NCBI GenBank assembly: GCA_964023275.1
Contig: OZ029929.1
Location: 2,262,501 to 2,326,500, forward strand
Direction of reading: 5' to 3'
From: Norana najaformis
Taxonomy: Eukaryota > Annelida > Clitellata > Crassiclitellata > Hormogastridae
Length of the DNA: 64,000 bases
Part shown: in pieces, positions 49,606 to 62,100 of the stretch
Layout of the letters: each line of letters opens with the position of its first letter
How positions within the stretch are numbered: the first letter of the stretch is position 1
Made by a program: the position numbers and the translations under genes
The notes under the pieces: model-generated
Databases searched by the model: none
What the model was told of the DNA's origin: nothing
What the model saw: the letters and a program-made list of their open reading frames with translations, nothing else

Positions 49606-50008
49606 GAACCTATAATATGGTTGCGTGCGCGAGATTTGGGAATTTCCAGTAGTTTCGATGACGTCATAAATGGTGTTTTAACCAAAATGCAAAATCTATT
49701 TATAGATTACTAAAAGATTTCGACGAACCTATAATATGGTTGCGTGCGCGAAAATTGGGAATTTCCGGTAGTTTCGATGACGTCATCATGTGATTTTTTG
49801 ATGGGGAACCTATAGGTTGAATTTTAACCTATAGTTTTGGTTCATGTTTGGAATTGACGAGCGTGCGCGAAAATTGGGAATTTCCGGTAGTTTCGATGAC
49901 GTCATCATGTTTTTAATTTTTGGTGGGGAACCTATAGGTTGAAGTTTTTAACCATAGTTTTGGTTAAAAAATCAAAAAATGTGCTAGAACCCGGGTTCCC
50001 CTACTACT
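49606..50008 (-). repeat. Polinton right terminal inverted repeat (403 bp)
   Basis: Mirror of 34000-34402, with CRE palindromes including 49659-49666. It ends ...GGGTTCCCCTACTACT at 50008. Confidence 0.95.
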
Positions 50009-50014
50009 TAAGCT
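50009..50014. repeat. Polinton target-site duplication, right
   Basis: TAAGCT, one mismatch from TGAGCT at 33994-33999. Confidence 0.6.
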
Positions 50015-50420
50015 CTTTTTGTTGCTGAACAAACTTTGAATTTTGAGGTAAATCATATAGTCAACCTGTATGTATATATGTTTTTGTATCTTCACATTTA
50101 TATAGGTCATTTTACATCGTTGAATTTTATACTGCACATTTTAAAATCCCAGTGTGTGTTCTGCAGTGCCTTACAAGCAATGGAGGCTTCCAGAAGCATT
50201 CGAAACCTCTTGTAACAGGTACTCAGTAAATGGAACACCATCTGGGTGCTGCAGCCGAAAAGCCACGGCCACCTAGAACCGTCTTTGGTTGATAAATATA
50301 AATGCACACGTTTTTCTATATCAACCGTACGGTCCCAGCCTTGCTTATTTTTCCAGTGAATTTATCGGGTCAAATCCTTCGTTACGGTTCCAACAGTTTA
50401 GCGACATTTTATGTAATGTA
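50015..50420. other. Right flank of Polinton, LINE-like debris
   Basis: AT-rich. It has 'CCAGTGAATTTATCGGGTCA' at 50355-50374, similar to 56280-56300, implying another decayed repeat. No gene seen. Confidence 0.45.
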
Positions 50421-50424
50421 ATGT

Positions 50425-50870
50425 AATTGAAAATTTATAAAGTACCTCTTCAAGATAAACTCCTCAGAGGTGCTTGTGGCCCGACAACCCAGAAGAACTG
50501 GGAAATAAGAAGGTCTTCAAGCGCTTGCGGAAAAGAGGGGGAGAGACTAAGAAATTCCCAGCGTAGGTCATTAGGAAGCCCATTCCAAAAAGCGGGACCA
50601 ACCACAGCAAAATTTCTGTGCTGGGCCGTGGCTGCTGGGAACGATGGGACAAGCAAGTCACCCTGTACTGATGAATGAAGTAGTCTGCGGCCCTGAATGG
50701 AGGAGGCCAAAACACAGCTCCCTAAGATAAAATGGGGTGCATCAAAATCTGTTGGTGTCGATAGGAAGAGAGTTTGTGTAACAGTTCTTACTGTTAGGCA
50801 TCCTTCATTACTGCTGCCCATTTGAATGGGTGCCATGCCTTTTAAGATTGCTGTTTACAGATCATGATAG
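50425..50870 (-). mobile_element. LINE RT C-terminal fragment
   Basis: Minus frame (50836-50450) reads 'TQTLFLSTPTDFDAPHFIL', 'NFAVVGPAFWNGLPNDLRW', 'FPQALEDLLI'; this is the standard C-terminal tail. It ends at 50430 with the reversed 3' tail (AATTTATAAAGTACCTC). It is the best local match to the split LINE at 27955/31032. Confidence 0.75.
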
Positions 50871-51214
50871 CCTGAGATTCAAAGTACTGAAATATGCCAT
50901 GATCAGTGTGCACACCGGCATCCTCACTGTCTTTGTTCAGTGAGGGTAAGGGAGGCTGGATGACATTGTGTCACCGATGGCCAGAACCTGATGGCAGGAA
51001 ACACTGATGGCCAGAACCCAAGGACCTTACTGTAAGGCAGGGTTTCCATTGAAGACTGAAGAATGAGTGCTAGGCCTATGTGCATGAAGTTAGACAAATA
51101 CCAAATCTATCTGCAATCATTAAAGACTGAAATTAGTGAAAAAGCCATTACAGCTCGATTGGTTTTGTCAAATATGAAAATTTTTTGAATGTAGCAAATT
51201 AAATCCTTCCTGAA

Positions 51215-51695
51215 GATGACTTTGGATAAAATCTGGAAAAGCAAAGCCATAAAGCTGGAGACAAAACTGAGCATTCTGAAAACTTGTGTTTTCAGTAGCA
51301 TGTTATATGGATGTGAGGCTTGGGTAATAACGAAAGATGTTGAAAGAAGGATACTGGCCTTTGAGAGAAAATGCTATAGGAAGATTATGAAAATAGGATG
51401 GACACAAAAGGTGAGCAATGCAGAACTATACGGACGGATATATCTCAAAGAGAACTTGATGCAGAAGGTAATTGAGAGGAAACTGGGATTATTTGGTCAC
51501 ATATGCTGAATGAACAACGATAGGAATGATGGATGGACCAAACAAGAGAGGACGACCCCCACAAAGAATGGATAGACGATATAGTCGTATGGTGTGGAAT
51601 CACTCCAGGAGCTGAGCCACGCCACACTGGAAAGACAACAGTGGAGGAACATAGTGAGAACAACATCGGACACCTACGGGTGTTGTACCCATGGG
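51215..51695 (+). mobile_element. RTE/CFDP2-like RT C-terminal fragment
   Basis: 'LDKIWKSKAIKLETKLSILK' then 'SSMLYGCEAWVITKDVERRI', 'KIMKIGWTQKVSNAELYGRI' and 'IERKLGLFGHI'. After frameshifts comes a 'KRGRPPQ'-type region and 'SHATLERQQWRNIVRTTSDT'. It is the same kind of tail as the intronic RTE at 28.5 kb but clearly a different family. It lacks the YADD core. Confidence 0.75.
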
Positions 51696-51699
51696 TTTA

Positions 51700-52140
51700 T
51701 GATGATGATGACAAAAGCCTTGGCCCTCGAGATCACATTACTCATTCTTTACAACAACTTCATTGGTTACCCATTCAGGCCCGCATATCTTTCAAAATCT
51801 GTCTACTTATGTTCAAAATTATGTCAGGCTCTGCCCTGTCCTACCTGTCCTCTCTAGTTAAACGTTGTACTTCACTGAGCCCAGAAGAAGATTGCGTTCG
51901 GCTTCAAAAAGGGGACTTTGAAGTCAGAAGAGTTAACCTACAGTATGGTAAAAGAATGTTTGAAGTAGCTGGTCCAGCTGAATGGAACTCTTTACCTGAA
52001 TCTGTTCGAAGATGCTCTTCAATAGATACTTTTAAATTAAAACTTAAGACTCATTTATTCTCTCAGTACTATAACTAATTATTATGTTGTAACGCGTCCT
52101 TTGAGTAAGACATTGTTTTATTAAGGCGCGTTATAAATAC
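51700..52140 (+). mobile_element. LINE RT C-terminal fragment with intact tail frame
   Basis: Frame 51533-52078: 'PRDHITHSLQQLHWLPIQAR', 'SGSALSYLSSLVKRC', 'KRMFEVAGPAEWNSLPESVR', 'FKLKLKTHLFSQYYN'. The frame is continuous from about 51700 to its stop at 52078, so this copy is comparatively young. The 3' end has 'GCGCGTTATAAATACAAGTT' near 52122. Confidence 0.8.
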
Positions 52141-52154
52141 AAGTTGTATTTTAT

Positions 52155-52980
52155 TTAGCGTATGCAGTTCGCGCTAAGCCAGCATGCAGCAGCCTCATCA
52201 GCAACGTGGAGTGCGGATAGACCGCCCGGGAAACTAGTTATTGTACAGACATCAACAATGTGGGACATAGTTTGGATTTCTCCACAGCTGCAGAAAGGGG
52301 AGGTAGCCTGCTTCCATCGAACCTGATTCGCCGCACAGCGGCCCTGACCAGTTCTGAATTGGTTCAGAGTAGACCAGAGGCGACGTGGCAAGGTGAAACC
52401 AGAGGGCCAGACAGATGGCACGGACACGAGGGAATGGTTTACAACATCAGTTGCAGACCACTCGGAACTCCAGACCGAATTAGCCGTCATGTCCACTGGT
52501 GAGTTCAGCCACACAGGCCGTCTCGACGGTAGACGCACAGTTGGATGGAGCGCGATATCAGCGTTCAGCGGGAGACTGTCATTCAGTTGGACTTTAGCGA
52601 GTAGTCTCGCCGTCGCCTCCTGTCTTCTGAGATGTGGTGGCGGGATGTTACATAGGACCGGAAGCCACGGCAGAGGGGTGGGACGAAGCGTGCCGGAGAT
52701 GATGCGCATTGATGTGTTCAGCTCCACGTCAAGCAGGTGCGTGTGGCTTGAGCGAGCCCAGACAGGTGCACAATACTCAGCTGTTGAGTAGCACAGGGCC
52801 AGTGCTGAACTACGTAGAGTCTGGGCATTGGCTCCCCAGCTTGAGCCGGCAAGTTTGCTTAGAAGGTTGTTACGAGCACCGACCTTGGCCGCTGTTTTCT
52901 TCATGTGCTCGTGATAAGTCAATGACCTGTCCAGGGTCACACCCAGGTATATCGGGTGCGGCTCATGTCTGATGTGCTGC
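52155..52980 (-). mobile_element. Jockey-like RT C-terminal fragment (261 aa open)
   Basis: A minus-strand frame of 261 codons: 'MTLDRSLTYHEHMKKTAAKV', 'LALCYSTAEYCAPVWARSSH', 'LDVELNTSMRIISGTLRPTP', 'PHLRRQEATARL' and a cysteine cluster 'SPFCSCGEIQTMSHIVDVC'. This is the domain downstream of the RT (with zinc-knuckle-like end) in Jockey-type LINEs. The frame continues upstream of the ATG. The RT core is missing. Confidence 0.8.
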
Positions 52981-53367
52981 CCGTTGTATTGTATTGTAAA
53001 GATGACTTGAAATTAGTTCTCAAACTTATCTCTAACTTAATACCAAAAATTCTCTTAATAAAATTGCATAAAATACTATTGTAAATTTTTATTTATGACC
53101 ATAACTTGTAAAAGTCGCTTATAACATAGTGTGAGGTTGAGCAAAACTGACGCGTAAAATATAGAGGCGCTAGAACATTTGTTAACTGTTTACCGAGTCA
53201 TATGGATAATTATCAGACATGTGACTTGAACGGTCGTTGATCCTTGTTTTCATTTTTAGGATGCATGATTTGGATGACCGTTTAATTGTATAATTTTAGT
53301 GCTAAGCTATTTTTTATTTTATGGTTTGGATTTTAGGCTAGTCGCTTTCATAATTGCTCGGGTCGAA
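52981..53367 (+). promoter_or_regulatory. SLC38A9 upstream/5' UTR region
   Basis: Presumed promoter and 5' leader. It contains an E-box variant CATGTGAC at 53218-53225 (143 nt before the ATG), which resembles TFE/MITF-type lysosomal-gene sites. A possible 3' splice site (GGATTTTAG) lies at about 53336, so a non-coding first exon may lie upstream. Confidence 0.35.
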
Positions 53368-56133
53368 ATGAGCCAACAGGCTGCAGACAACTCAGATTCC
53401 GAGAGCAAGAGGAAGAACGCCGCTGCAGACCTTTGTGTTCCCACCGATCGGACCCAACTTCTAAATGTGGCCGGAAATATCGACGTTGAAAGGGTGCAGA
53501 ACCGAATGTACGTAATGCCTTCGGGGTAATACGCGTAATAATGTGGTAATTATTCCCTCCAGACTTCTGGATTGTTCCGTGAAACTAGTAATAAGAACGC
53601 CATAGACTGGTATAGAAAAAGAGAACACATTGCACAAAAGAACGTGATTATATAGCGGCAGAATATCGTATTGTACATTCATATATAGCGCCAGAGTTTT
53701 AGAATTTTAAGAGAAAATGTTTAAACGTTCATCGGTGACTTAGCCAGTGCCAGTTACTGAAAAGAATAGCAGTTTCTTGAGCAATCGTGTGTCCTCATAT
53801 TAATGTGACCTAAACCAGTGACTGTTGCCCATTCAGATAAATTATGATCGTACAGTCACTGGACTCATTTTATTGCCGACTTTGTTAAATGGCTCTAATG
53901 ATACAGAAATCCTGGAATACTGTTACAACAATTAATGTTGCCTTGGCTGAACGATAATTTAATTCTTAGTTGTTTTTAACTCAGGCGAACACAGTCACCG
54001 GGTTTATCACCCATCATACACGAAGATGACGAGAACATTATTATCCGGTCAGTTCAGCCATAATTTATTTTTATTTATTAAATTATAATTATTACTATTA
54101 TCAGCCATAGTTTGTTACTGAATATTAATTGTAATTATTACTATTATTATGCAGTTATAACAATAAATTCAGGTGAAGCTCTGCTTGTTTTTTAGTTTTC
54201 TCATAATTAGTTATGAGCATTAATTTTAATTAATTAATTTTAATTATTTGCAATTACTTTCATTTTCAACTGCAATTATTGTGGCTGCAATTAATTAAAT
54301 AATTTTTGTCAGTGTATCTGATTTTATTATCAATGTTTTAATGACTTTTAAGAGGTTTTTTGAACAAATAGTTAAATTGTACTTATATGAACATTGGCCT
54401 GTTCAGTAATGCATTGGGCTGAGTCTTACGATTGCAGGTTTGAGATTGCTTAGTGAACTCTACTGAACAACCATTGATAGGTTCTTTGCACACACTTCTC
54501 TCATTCACCAGCAGTAGAATGTGGTACTGGCATAAGCTGGTAAGTAAACCACAAGTCCTGTGATGAAGTGGCCGCATGCTCAAGACCTTGGGAATCATTC
54601 ACTGCCGGATTGATCTACGGCTGAAGCGTGGATAATGAGCACCTCCCCAACGTTCCACTATGGCACATGGGAGCTTTAATTTTTACCTGTGCTTAAGCTG
54701 GGAAGTAAACGACAATTGCTGTGATGCATTGGCCCCGTAACCAGGACCTTGAGATTTGTGCTTTGCCGGCTCAAGGACCAAAGAAGCAGGCAATGAGCAC
54801 CTTCTCTACGTTCCTCATGGAACTTGTAAGCTTTACTTGCTTACTTTTATTTATGTGTATGTATGTACATACATGATGCATATAACAAGAATTTTCTCTT
54901 CTACCTTGAAATATGCAGCAAAAAATGTGACAGTAAAAACTGTGTTAAAATATGTGTTTATGGCTCTTAAAAATTAGCAGAGGCTTCTAAAGTATTGACG
55001 TAAAAATAGAAAATGGCTCTATATGAATTTCGATTTGTATTACATTACGGTATACTTTCAGGCGTCCTGTTATGTATGGAACAATCAATTCCGTTTACAC
55101 CAACAGAGCGGCTGCGTCTCGCTACCGTTATTACCAGCGCCTTGATCCACAGGGCGATTCATCTTTCGTGAGTTGCAATGCGTGAAATTGCTTGAATTTA
55201 ATAGGTAACATGTGTTATGGTAAGATGAGATATGGTATGGTAAGATAATGCAGGCTATGGTAATTTATGATATGTTAAATTATAGCATGGTAACAGAGGC
55301 GTCGATCCTCTGTGAACATTGCGGGTGTGGCAGATGAGGGTCTGGAAGCAAAGCCCCCGTGAAGTCCAGGGGCAAAACGCTGGTCTGTGTGTGCAAAGCC
55401 ACTCTGAAGAGGACCTTGATGTAAGCTTTAACCAATGCAGCTGACATGGTCATTTGGTTTCCAGATCAAAACCGGCATTATGATGATGTCACATTTTAGC
55501 AAAGTGATTTACTGACACCAGGACGATCAAAGAAGTGGCATTTGGAATGATGGATGGTGGATGGAGTAGAGGTAGACTGAGCAGAGAATGGCTGGAAGAC
55601 GTCGGGAACTGGTGCAGAGGCTGAGTCTGTTGGCACAGGATGGAGAAAAGTGGAAATCTACAATGAACCATGCAATCGACATCAACAGGCAGTGAGTCTG
55701 TGGACTCGAAAAAGAAAAGGAAGATTTGCAAAAGCTGAAATAAATTTGGGATCCAGTGTCCAAACTTTTTTAAAAGAATTAATGTTGCAGTGAGATAATT
55801 GTCACAATGAGGTTTAGGTGTCCTTGTCACGTGCTTGTCACTGTTTTGTCTCAGATTATGCCAGCTCACGTGGTTCCTGCAGAATATTACATCGTTCTTC
55901 CAATTGTGCAACAGCGGAATACGCAAAGCAGCCTCGTCACGATGTACGTTAGCAACCACGTCGATTGATAAGTCACCTGTCAATCAAGAGTCAATCAGTT
56001 TAGCAGTGTATGCACTTCTGAACATAGAAGGAGGGCAATATCAAATACAGTTGTGTATATATGTGTATATATATATGCATATATATACATATATACATAT
56101 ATATACACTAGGCATGTATGTAAGTGAAATATA

Positions 56134-56181
<48 letters not shown>

Positions 56182-59100
56182 CATATATATACATATATAT
56201 ATATATGTGTATATATATATATTTAACTCACTTGCATGCCCAGTGCATTGTAAACATCTATCTATAGCGACCGTATTTTTCAATGAATTTATCGGATGAG
56301 ATTGTTCGCCTCGCTGCCCATTTGATTGGGCACCACGTCATTTAAAATCCCTGTGTGTGGTATAATGGCCCTACAGAGTTTCTGAGCTTAGATTTCTTGA
56401 AAGCCATCCTTCATACCAGCTGTCAATCATACATCACCTACAGATTTCATCATAAACCACATGCTATATTGTTTGAACTCTAGGATTTTGCCTGATAAAC
56501 ACCCTGGCTTAGGGATTCATTTACTTACTCACTGCTCTTACTTGTGCAAGGCCAATAAATCTGAATCTGAGACATTGGATAAGTATGTACGAGCAACTTG
56601 TTTAGGGTCATTGCAGTGAATCTGCTCAGCTGGCTCAAACCTGCAATCGTCGGATTACAGAGCCGGCGAGCTACCAGACAGACCACCGTTAATCCGCCTG
56701 GTCTGTTATGTTTTGTTTTTATGGCTTTAACTGAGTCGGTGTTGAACTGTACTTGTAGATTTTCAGTTTGGAATACGATGATGGGGACATCGATTCTGAG
56801 TATGCCTTGGGCCCTCGAGAAAGTAGGAATCACACTCTTAATCTTTTGATCTTCCATTTACTGCATTATTGATTGTGTTAATGAGTTAAGTCGCTTTATT
56901 CTGTTAAATTTCTTAATCTGTTAAATTGGTTTTCTTTTTAAAACTTTTTCAAGGGCTGAGTGAATGCCTTTGTCTGCATCAGACTGACACTTTCAAAATT
57001 TTATAAAGGAGAAAATCACGATAGAAGATGTTTTGTCAAAACTTTACTGATTTCTGACGCTTGGTCTGTCTTAGCTCAATCTGAAAAGAATTGTATGTGT
57101 AATAATATAATTGTATTAAGATCTTGGACTCTAGGAAACCACAATACTTAAAATCAGTCTTTATTTCTCAAACTTATCGTTATTCAACCAGGTCATTTGA
57201 TTACCTTTTTCTGGTTGTGCCGAAAACTAGAACTGTTCTTAATGGACGAGCTTTTTCTGTTGCTGGACCTAAACTTCGCAACTCTGTCATTCCCCTTCTG
57301 TGTTCTGCTCAGTCGCTTCCCATGTGCCATTTCAATGTAAACTTGAGACTCCTTTTTATCAGTTGGATTCTGTGGACTTTCTGGGTATTGACCTGAATGG
57401 CTTGGTTTTGATGGGTTGATGTGCCTTGTGCATTAGATACCGGCGCTATAGAAGTTTCGGATTAACGATAAATAAAGTGAAAAAATTGACATAAGGCTTG
57501 TTTTACAAGAACTGGTTGCATTTTTCTAGCTCCTTTTTATGAAATGACAAGTTGGTATTCTGGTTACAAGTAGTATAGTTGATTTTCCGCACAATGGCGC
57601 TATATAAATGTATGTCTGTGCATCATGCCACTTATGTAGCAACGGTAAAAACTTGTTTCAACTGTTTAAATTCTTCCAGGCTGGATTCGGACTTGGCATT
57701 GCTCTGATGATTTTCGTAGCCGGCCTGGCGCTCTACACAGCTTATCGAGTTATTAAGTCAAAAGACACGATAGGTGTGTAAACAATTTTTACCTTTAAAG
57801 CACCTTTTACAATTTTCTCAAAGTTGCTAAGACTTGGCTATTTTTAGCAGATCTGATCATCGCAATGATCGCAAAATTTTGTACAACGCCCAAAGAACGT
57901 TAAGTTGTGGAACAATAGCTTACTCTCAGGCGCTCAGTCAAAACAGGATCAATGGGCATGTGAGATCAGATTCGCTTCTAGGTCAAGATCCTGGTGTAAG
58001 GCAGGTAGATGTGGTTCAGAATTTGGGTGGTGAGAGGAATATTTTGTGGGATGTTTCGTTATTTTTCTTGAGCTGTTTCGTAAGTACTGTTGTTGTAAAT
58101 TAATTAATTGTTTTGTGATGAATTCCCTTATTGAGTTTCAGCGTCTGGTGATCACTTGGAGTTTTCTGACATCTGCCGCTACTATCTTGGCCGTCCGGGT
58201 GAATATATCAGCATCTGCTTCTCTGTCGTTGCACTTCTCGGTGCATCGGTTGTCTACTGGATTCTGATGTCCAACTTCCTCTACAACTCCGTTCTCTTCA
58301 TCTATCGTAAGTTTCGATTGGCTTTCAGACTGACTGACTAACTGACTGACTGACTGAGTAATTATCTGACTAATTGCTGACTGACTTACTGGTTGACTGA
58401 CTGACTGACAGTAATGACCTGACTAATTGCTGACTGACTTACTGGTAGACTTGCTATTTGACTGATTGACTTGCTGGTTGACTGACTTACTGACTGACTG
58501 AATGACTAAGTACCTGACTAATTGCTGACTGACTTACTGGTTGACTGACCGACCGACCGACTGACTAATTACCTGACTAATTGCTGACTGACTTACTGGT
58601 TGACTTGCTGGTTGCCTGACTGGCTGGCTGACTGACCGACGGACCGACCGAACGACCGACTGATCTAAATGGACCAAAAGTCTTGTTAAAGGTTTTTATA
58701 TGTTAATGTGAACATTTGAGACAGTTTACATACTTGAATTACATTTTAGATCTGAACTGTTTTCAGAGAAAGTCAACAACGAATTCAACTCCACGACCCT
58801 GGCTTCTTTAAACAGTAGCCACAGCGATGGTGAGCAAGCAAAAGTTATTTCTTTCTCAGGTTTTTTATTTTAGGATTTTCTTAAGAGGAACCAACGCAGG
58901 CCAATAAAAATTACCAATAGAAATTCACATGAGCCTTCGTAATGATTTAGGTTGTAACATACTGCAAGAAAATAATATCAGAGTTCTTCTGTGGTGTTAA
59001 GATATTTGTAGGAAACTTTGCAAAGCCCCCTTTATTTTACTGGTGAACTAGTTTACTGGTGTACTGATTTACTAGTGTACTGGCTTACCGATTTACTTGT

Positions 59101-62100
59101 GTACTGGCTTACTGGTGTACTAGTGGTGCTGTAGAAGTTCACAGATTGGATTTAGTTTCGATTGTGTTTTCAATCCTTTTTTTCCTATTTTTCCTGTTTC
59201 AGTCTGGTGTCCGCATTTGCCGAACAGTCCAAACAAGTCTGTCCGTTTGTCCATTCCTGGTGGAACTTTCCTGAATGCAAGTTTCCTGCATAAGGAAAAC
59301 ATGCTTTCCAGCTCCTCGGAGATCTTCTACAAAGTCTGGAATCCGACGAACACGGTGCCATTCTTTCTCGTAATAGTTTTGGTTCCACTCATCAACTTCA
59401 AATCGCCGACGTTCTTCACAAAGTTCAATGCTCTCGGTATGTCTGACTTGGTTTCTTTAATATGGCTTAACAAATGCTTGCTTAAAATTTATCTAATCTA
59501 ATCTAAAGACTTCTGTAGCGCCGTTATCGTAATGCCCAAGGCATCAGTTGATGGTAGCTTCAAGTCAGAATCGCAATCCAAAATCATAATCTGTTGGAGA
59601 AGCCAGGTCGAAATCCAATAGGTCAGAGAAACTAGAAACCAGGCTGCAGCGGTGGGTAAGCAAGTTCAAAGAAGCGAGTCTTTAGACGTGAATGACATCA
59701 AAGTACAGCAACCGTAATCCTAGTTGTCTTCTCTTTCTCATGACTTACTTCATTTCTGTCCGTTTCTTGACTTGATTCAGATGACATATGTCATGGAGGT
59801 GTGAAAAAAAATGAGAAAATGTGCTGTCGGCACCGAGAATACCTATAAAACCATGAAACCATGTTTTCTTGGACTCATTTCATCCATAGGTTGTTTCTGT
59901 GTCATCTTGAATTTTCCTCTTGACTTTGACCAAAATTTGGAATATGATTTGCACTCCAATTTTGCTTAATAGTGACCGACGTCTTGAGTATTCTAACTGT
60001 AGCGCTGTAGAAGTTTTGGTTTATTTGGTTATTATTATTTATAAGGTGAAGTATACTGAAGCTGAGAAAATGAAGTAGCTAATACGTCACAATGTGGGGT
60101 TGTGTTAAAAGATTGGTGTTATTCTGTCATTTTTTTCTGTGTTGTCTAAGTTGATATTGTGATTAGTAATGTTATGTGACATTAAAACCTTACCCCTGTA
60201 ACGTTAATGAAATCTGACTTACTGTTTTGTTACGATGTAGTATATAATCTTGTGCAACGTTAACATTACTCTGGTAACATTAATGTTTATCTGATTTACT
60301 GTTTTTGTTACGTTGTGTTACAGGAACCATCTCGGTTCTCTACATAGTAATTTTCATCCTTGTAAAAGGAATCTTTTGGGGTGTTCACATGGATTACGAA
60401 CTTGGCATTCCACGTATGTTATGCAGTTTACGGCATATGGATTTAATCTAGTGTAGTCTGGTCTGCTGTGTTATTATTTCTGCATTTATTAAGCACCACT
60501 ATCTAATGAATGAGCATCTGTTGATGGTGCTGAGCAGTTGAGTGGACTTGCTCAAGGTCCCTACACAGCAACTGTCTAAGGGGAGGCTTGAACCTTTGCT
60601 GTCTGCTTCACTAGCTGAGCGCTCTAACCATCAGCTACCATTCCCCACGCTGTGTTTATGTATGTATGAATGTAGGTATGTACATTATGTACATGTTTGT
60701 AAATTTATACTTATCTAGGCGCTGAATACAGCATCATGTGTTAACCTTCGTTGGAGTTAAAATTCAAAGTTCATCTGTAAGAAAACAACTAGAAATCATC
60801 CCCCTTGGCACCTCTCATACACATGGAGTCCAACCTGTGGATTCCTATCCACAGTTGACAGACGACATGATGTTCAGAGTTCCTGGTCCATGTTGGATTG
60901 AGGAGTGAGGAACAACAATAGCGGAACGTGGTCTTTTCTGGCCTCGTTTTATCTAGTCTTCTGGTAGGATCTGATCTGACATGGTTACTTTGCTTTGCTC
61001 ATGTTTCTTATGGTTTTCAGAAGGGCGCAAAATGTGCTTTACAGATCTTGAGATATTTAAATGCAGGTGTTTGATTTGATGTACATTGGAACGTCTTCTG
61101 GCAGATATCAGTCAGTTCCACACAACATTTCTGTAGCTCCCTTTCTCTTCTGAAAGGTAATGTAAGGTAAACTCAACATCAACTGCTCAGGCAGCCGTAA
61201 GATGTCTGGAAACACTGGATACTACTGCTGCTTCCGTTTTAAGAGATTGAAATTTTTTGTAGCCCCTTTTCTGTTGTGACTGTGTGGATAATTTGAAGTT
61301 GTTTGCCGCAGAGGCCCTGCCTACGTTTCCGGCCCTGACTGGAATCCTGGCCCTCGCGTACTTCATACACAACTGCATTGTTTCAATCATGCGCAACCAG
61401 CGCAACCCGGAGAACAACGTACGCACGACTCTTATCGGTTCTTAAATTTATGTAGTGCCTGATTAAGTGCCACAAGTCTCTGTGTATCTCCCTGTCTTTC
61501 TTCCTCTCTGCCCTCTGCTGTTTGTCTATTGTTCCGTGCCATATGTCCTCGGCTGTTCTTGAGCTATGTAATTAATTAAGCAATTACTCAATTAATTTGC
61601 TGTTTATTATCATTATTATTCAGATATTTTTATGAGACTAATTTATAAGTTCATGTCAAAACTGCAGGTAGCCGGAGAAAGATCTCTGCAAACTGAGTTT
61701 AAGAGAAAGTGACGGTCGTGCAAAGCTGGCGGTAGCAAATTCCATGGGCGAGGACCAGCATGCGAAAATGCGTAGAAACTGTAAGACTTTCTGTGGTTGT
61801 TCAGGATGAACAGCTGGCCAGAAGAAGTTAAATCTAATTTAGTTACACAAATGTTCTGTGATTACCTTACATTTGATTACATTTCATTACACGAGTTTAC
61901 TGTGTTACGCTTAATGTTTACGTGATTGTTGTTCAGTGGTTGTCTTGTTGTCTAGGGTCGCGACCTGAGCATCGCCTACGTCCTCGTGACCATCACTTAT
62001 GTCTTTGTTGGTGGCGTCTTTTACATTTGTTTTCCTCTGCAAAAAAGCTGCATAGAAGATGTGAGTACATTTTTCTAGGGCTATTTATTGGTGTTTAGTT

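Larger units (their letters stand above)
34000..50008. mobile_element. Polinton/Maverick element, full length (16,009 bp)
   Basis: Self-synthesizing DNA transposon / endogenous adinto-like virus. It is bounded by 403-bp inverted repeats that begin AGTAGTAGGGGAACCC and by a near-perfect 6-bp duplication. It encodes the whole hallmark set: protein-primed PolB, RVE integrase, packaging ATPase, adenain-like protease, major and minor capsid proteins, plus fiber-like and accessory genes. Composition (AT-rich intergenic spacers, dense coding, no introns, spacers often under 40 bp) differs sharply from the surrounding host DNA. It sits between the GGCT and SLC38A9 genes without breaking either. All but two genes are open, which points to a recent insertion. 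Confidence 0.95.

Noticed and set aside
34000..50008. Window as a free virus contig or contamination
   Set aside because: The Polinton is embedded in host DNA with intron-containing genes on both sides and a target-site duplication at its borders.
55835..56299. 154-codon frame across SLC38A9 intron 3
   Set aside because: Exon 3 in frame followed by readthrough into the (AT)n microsatellite; the real exon ends at 55943.
6100..60650. Functional tRNA genes at the A/B-box sites
   Set aside because: Boxes are degenerate, no cloverleaf with a paired acceptor stem could be drawn, and each is attached to a dispersed-repeat body.
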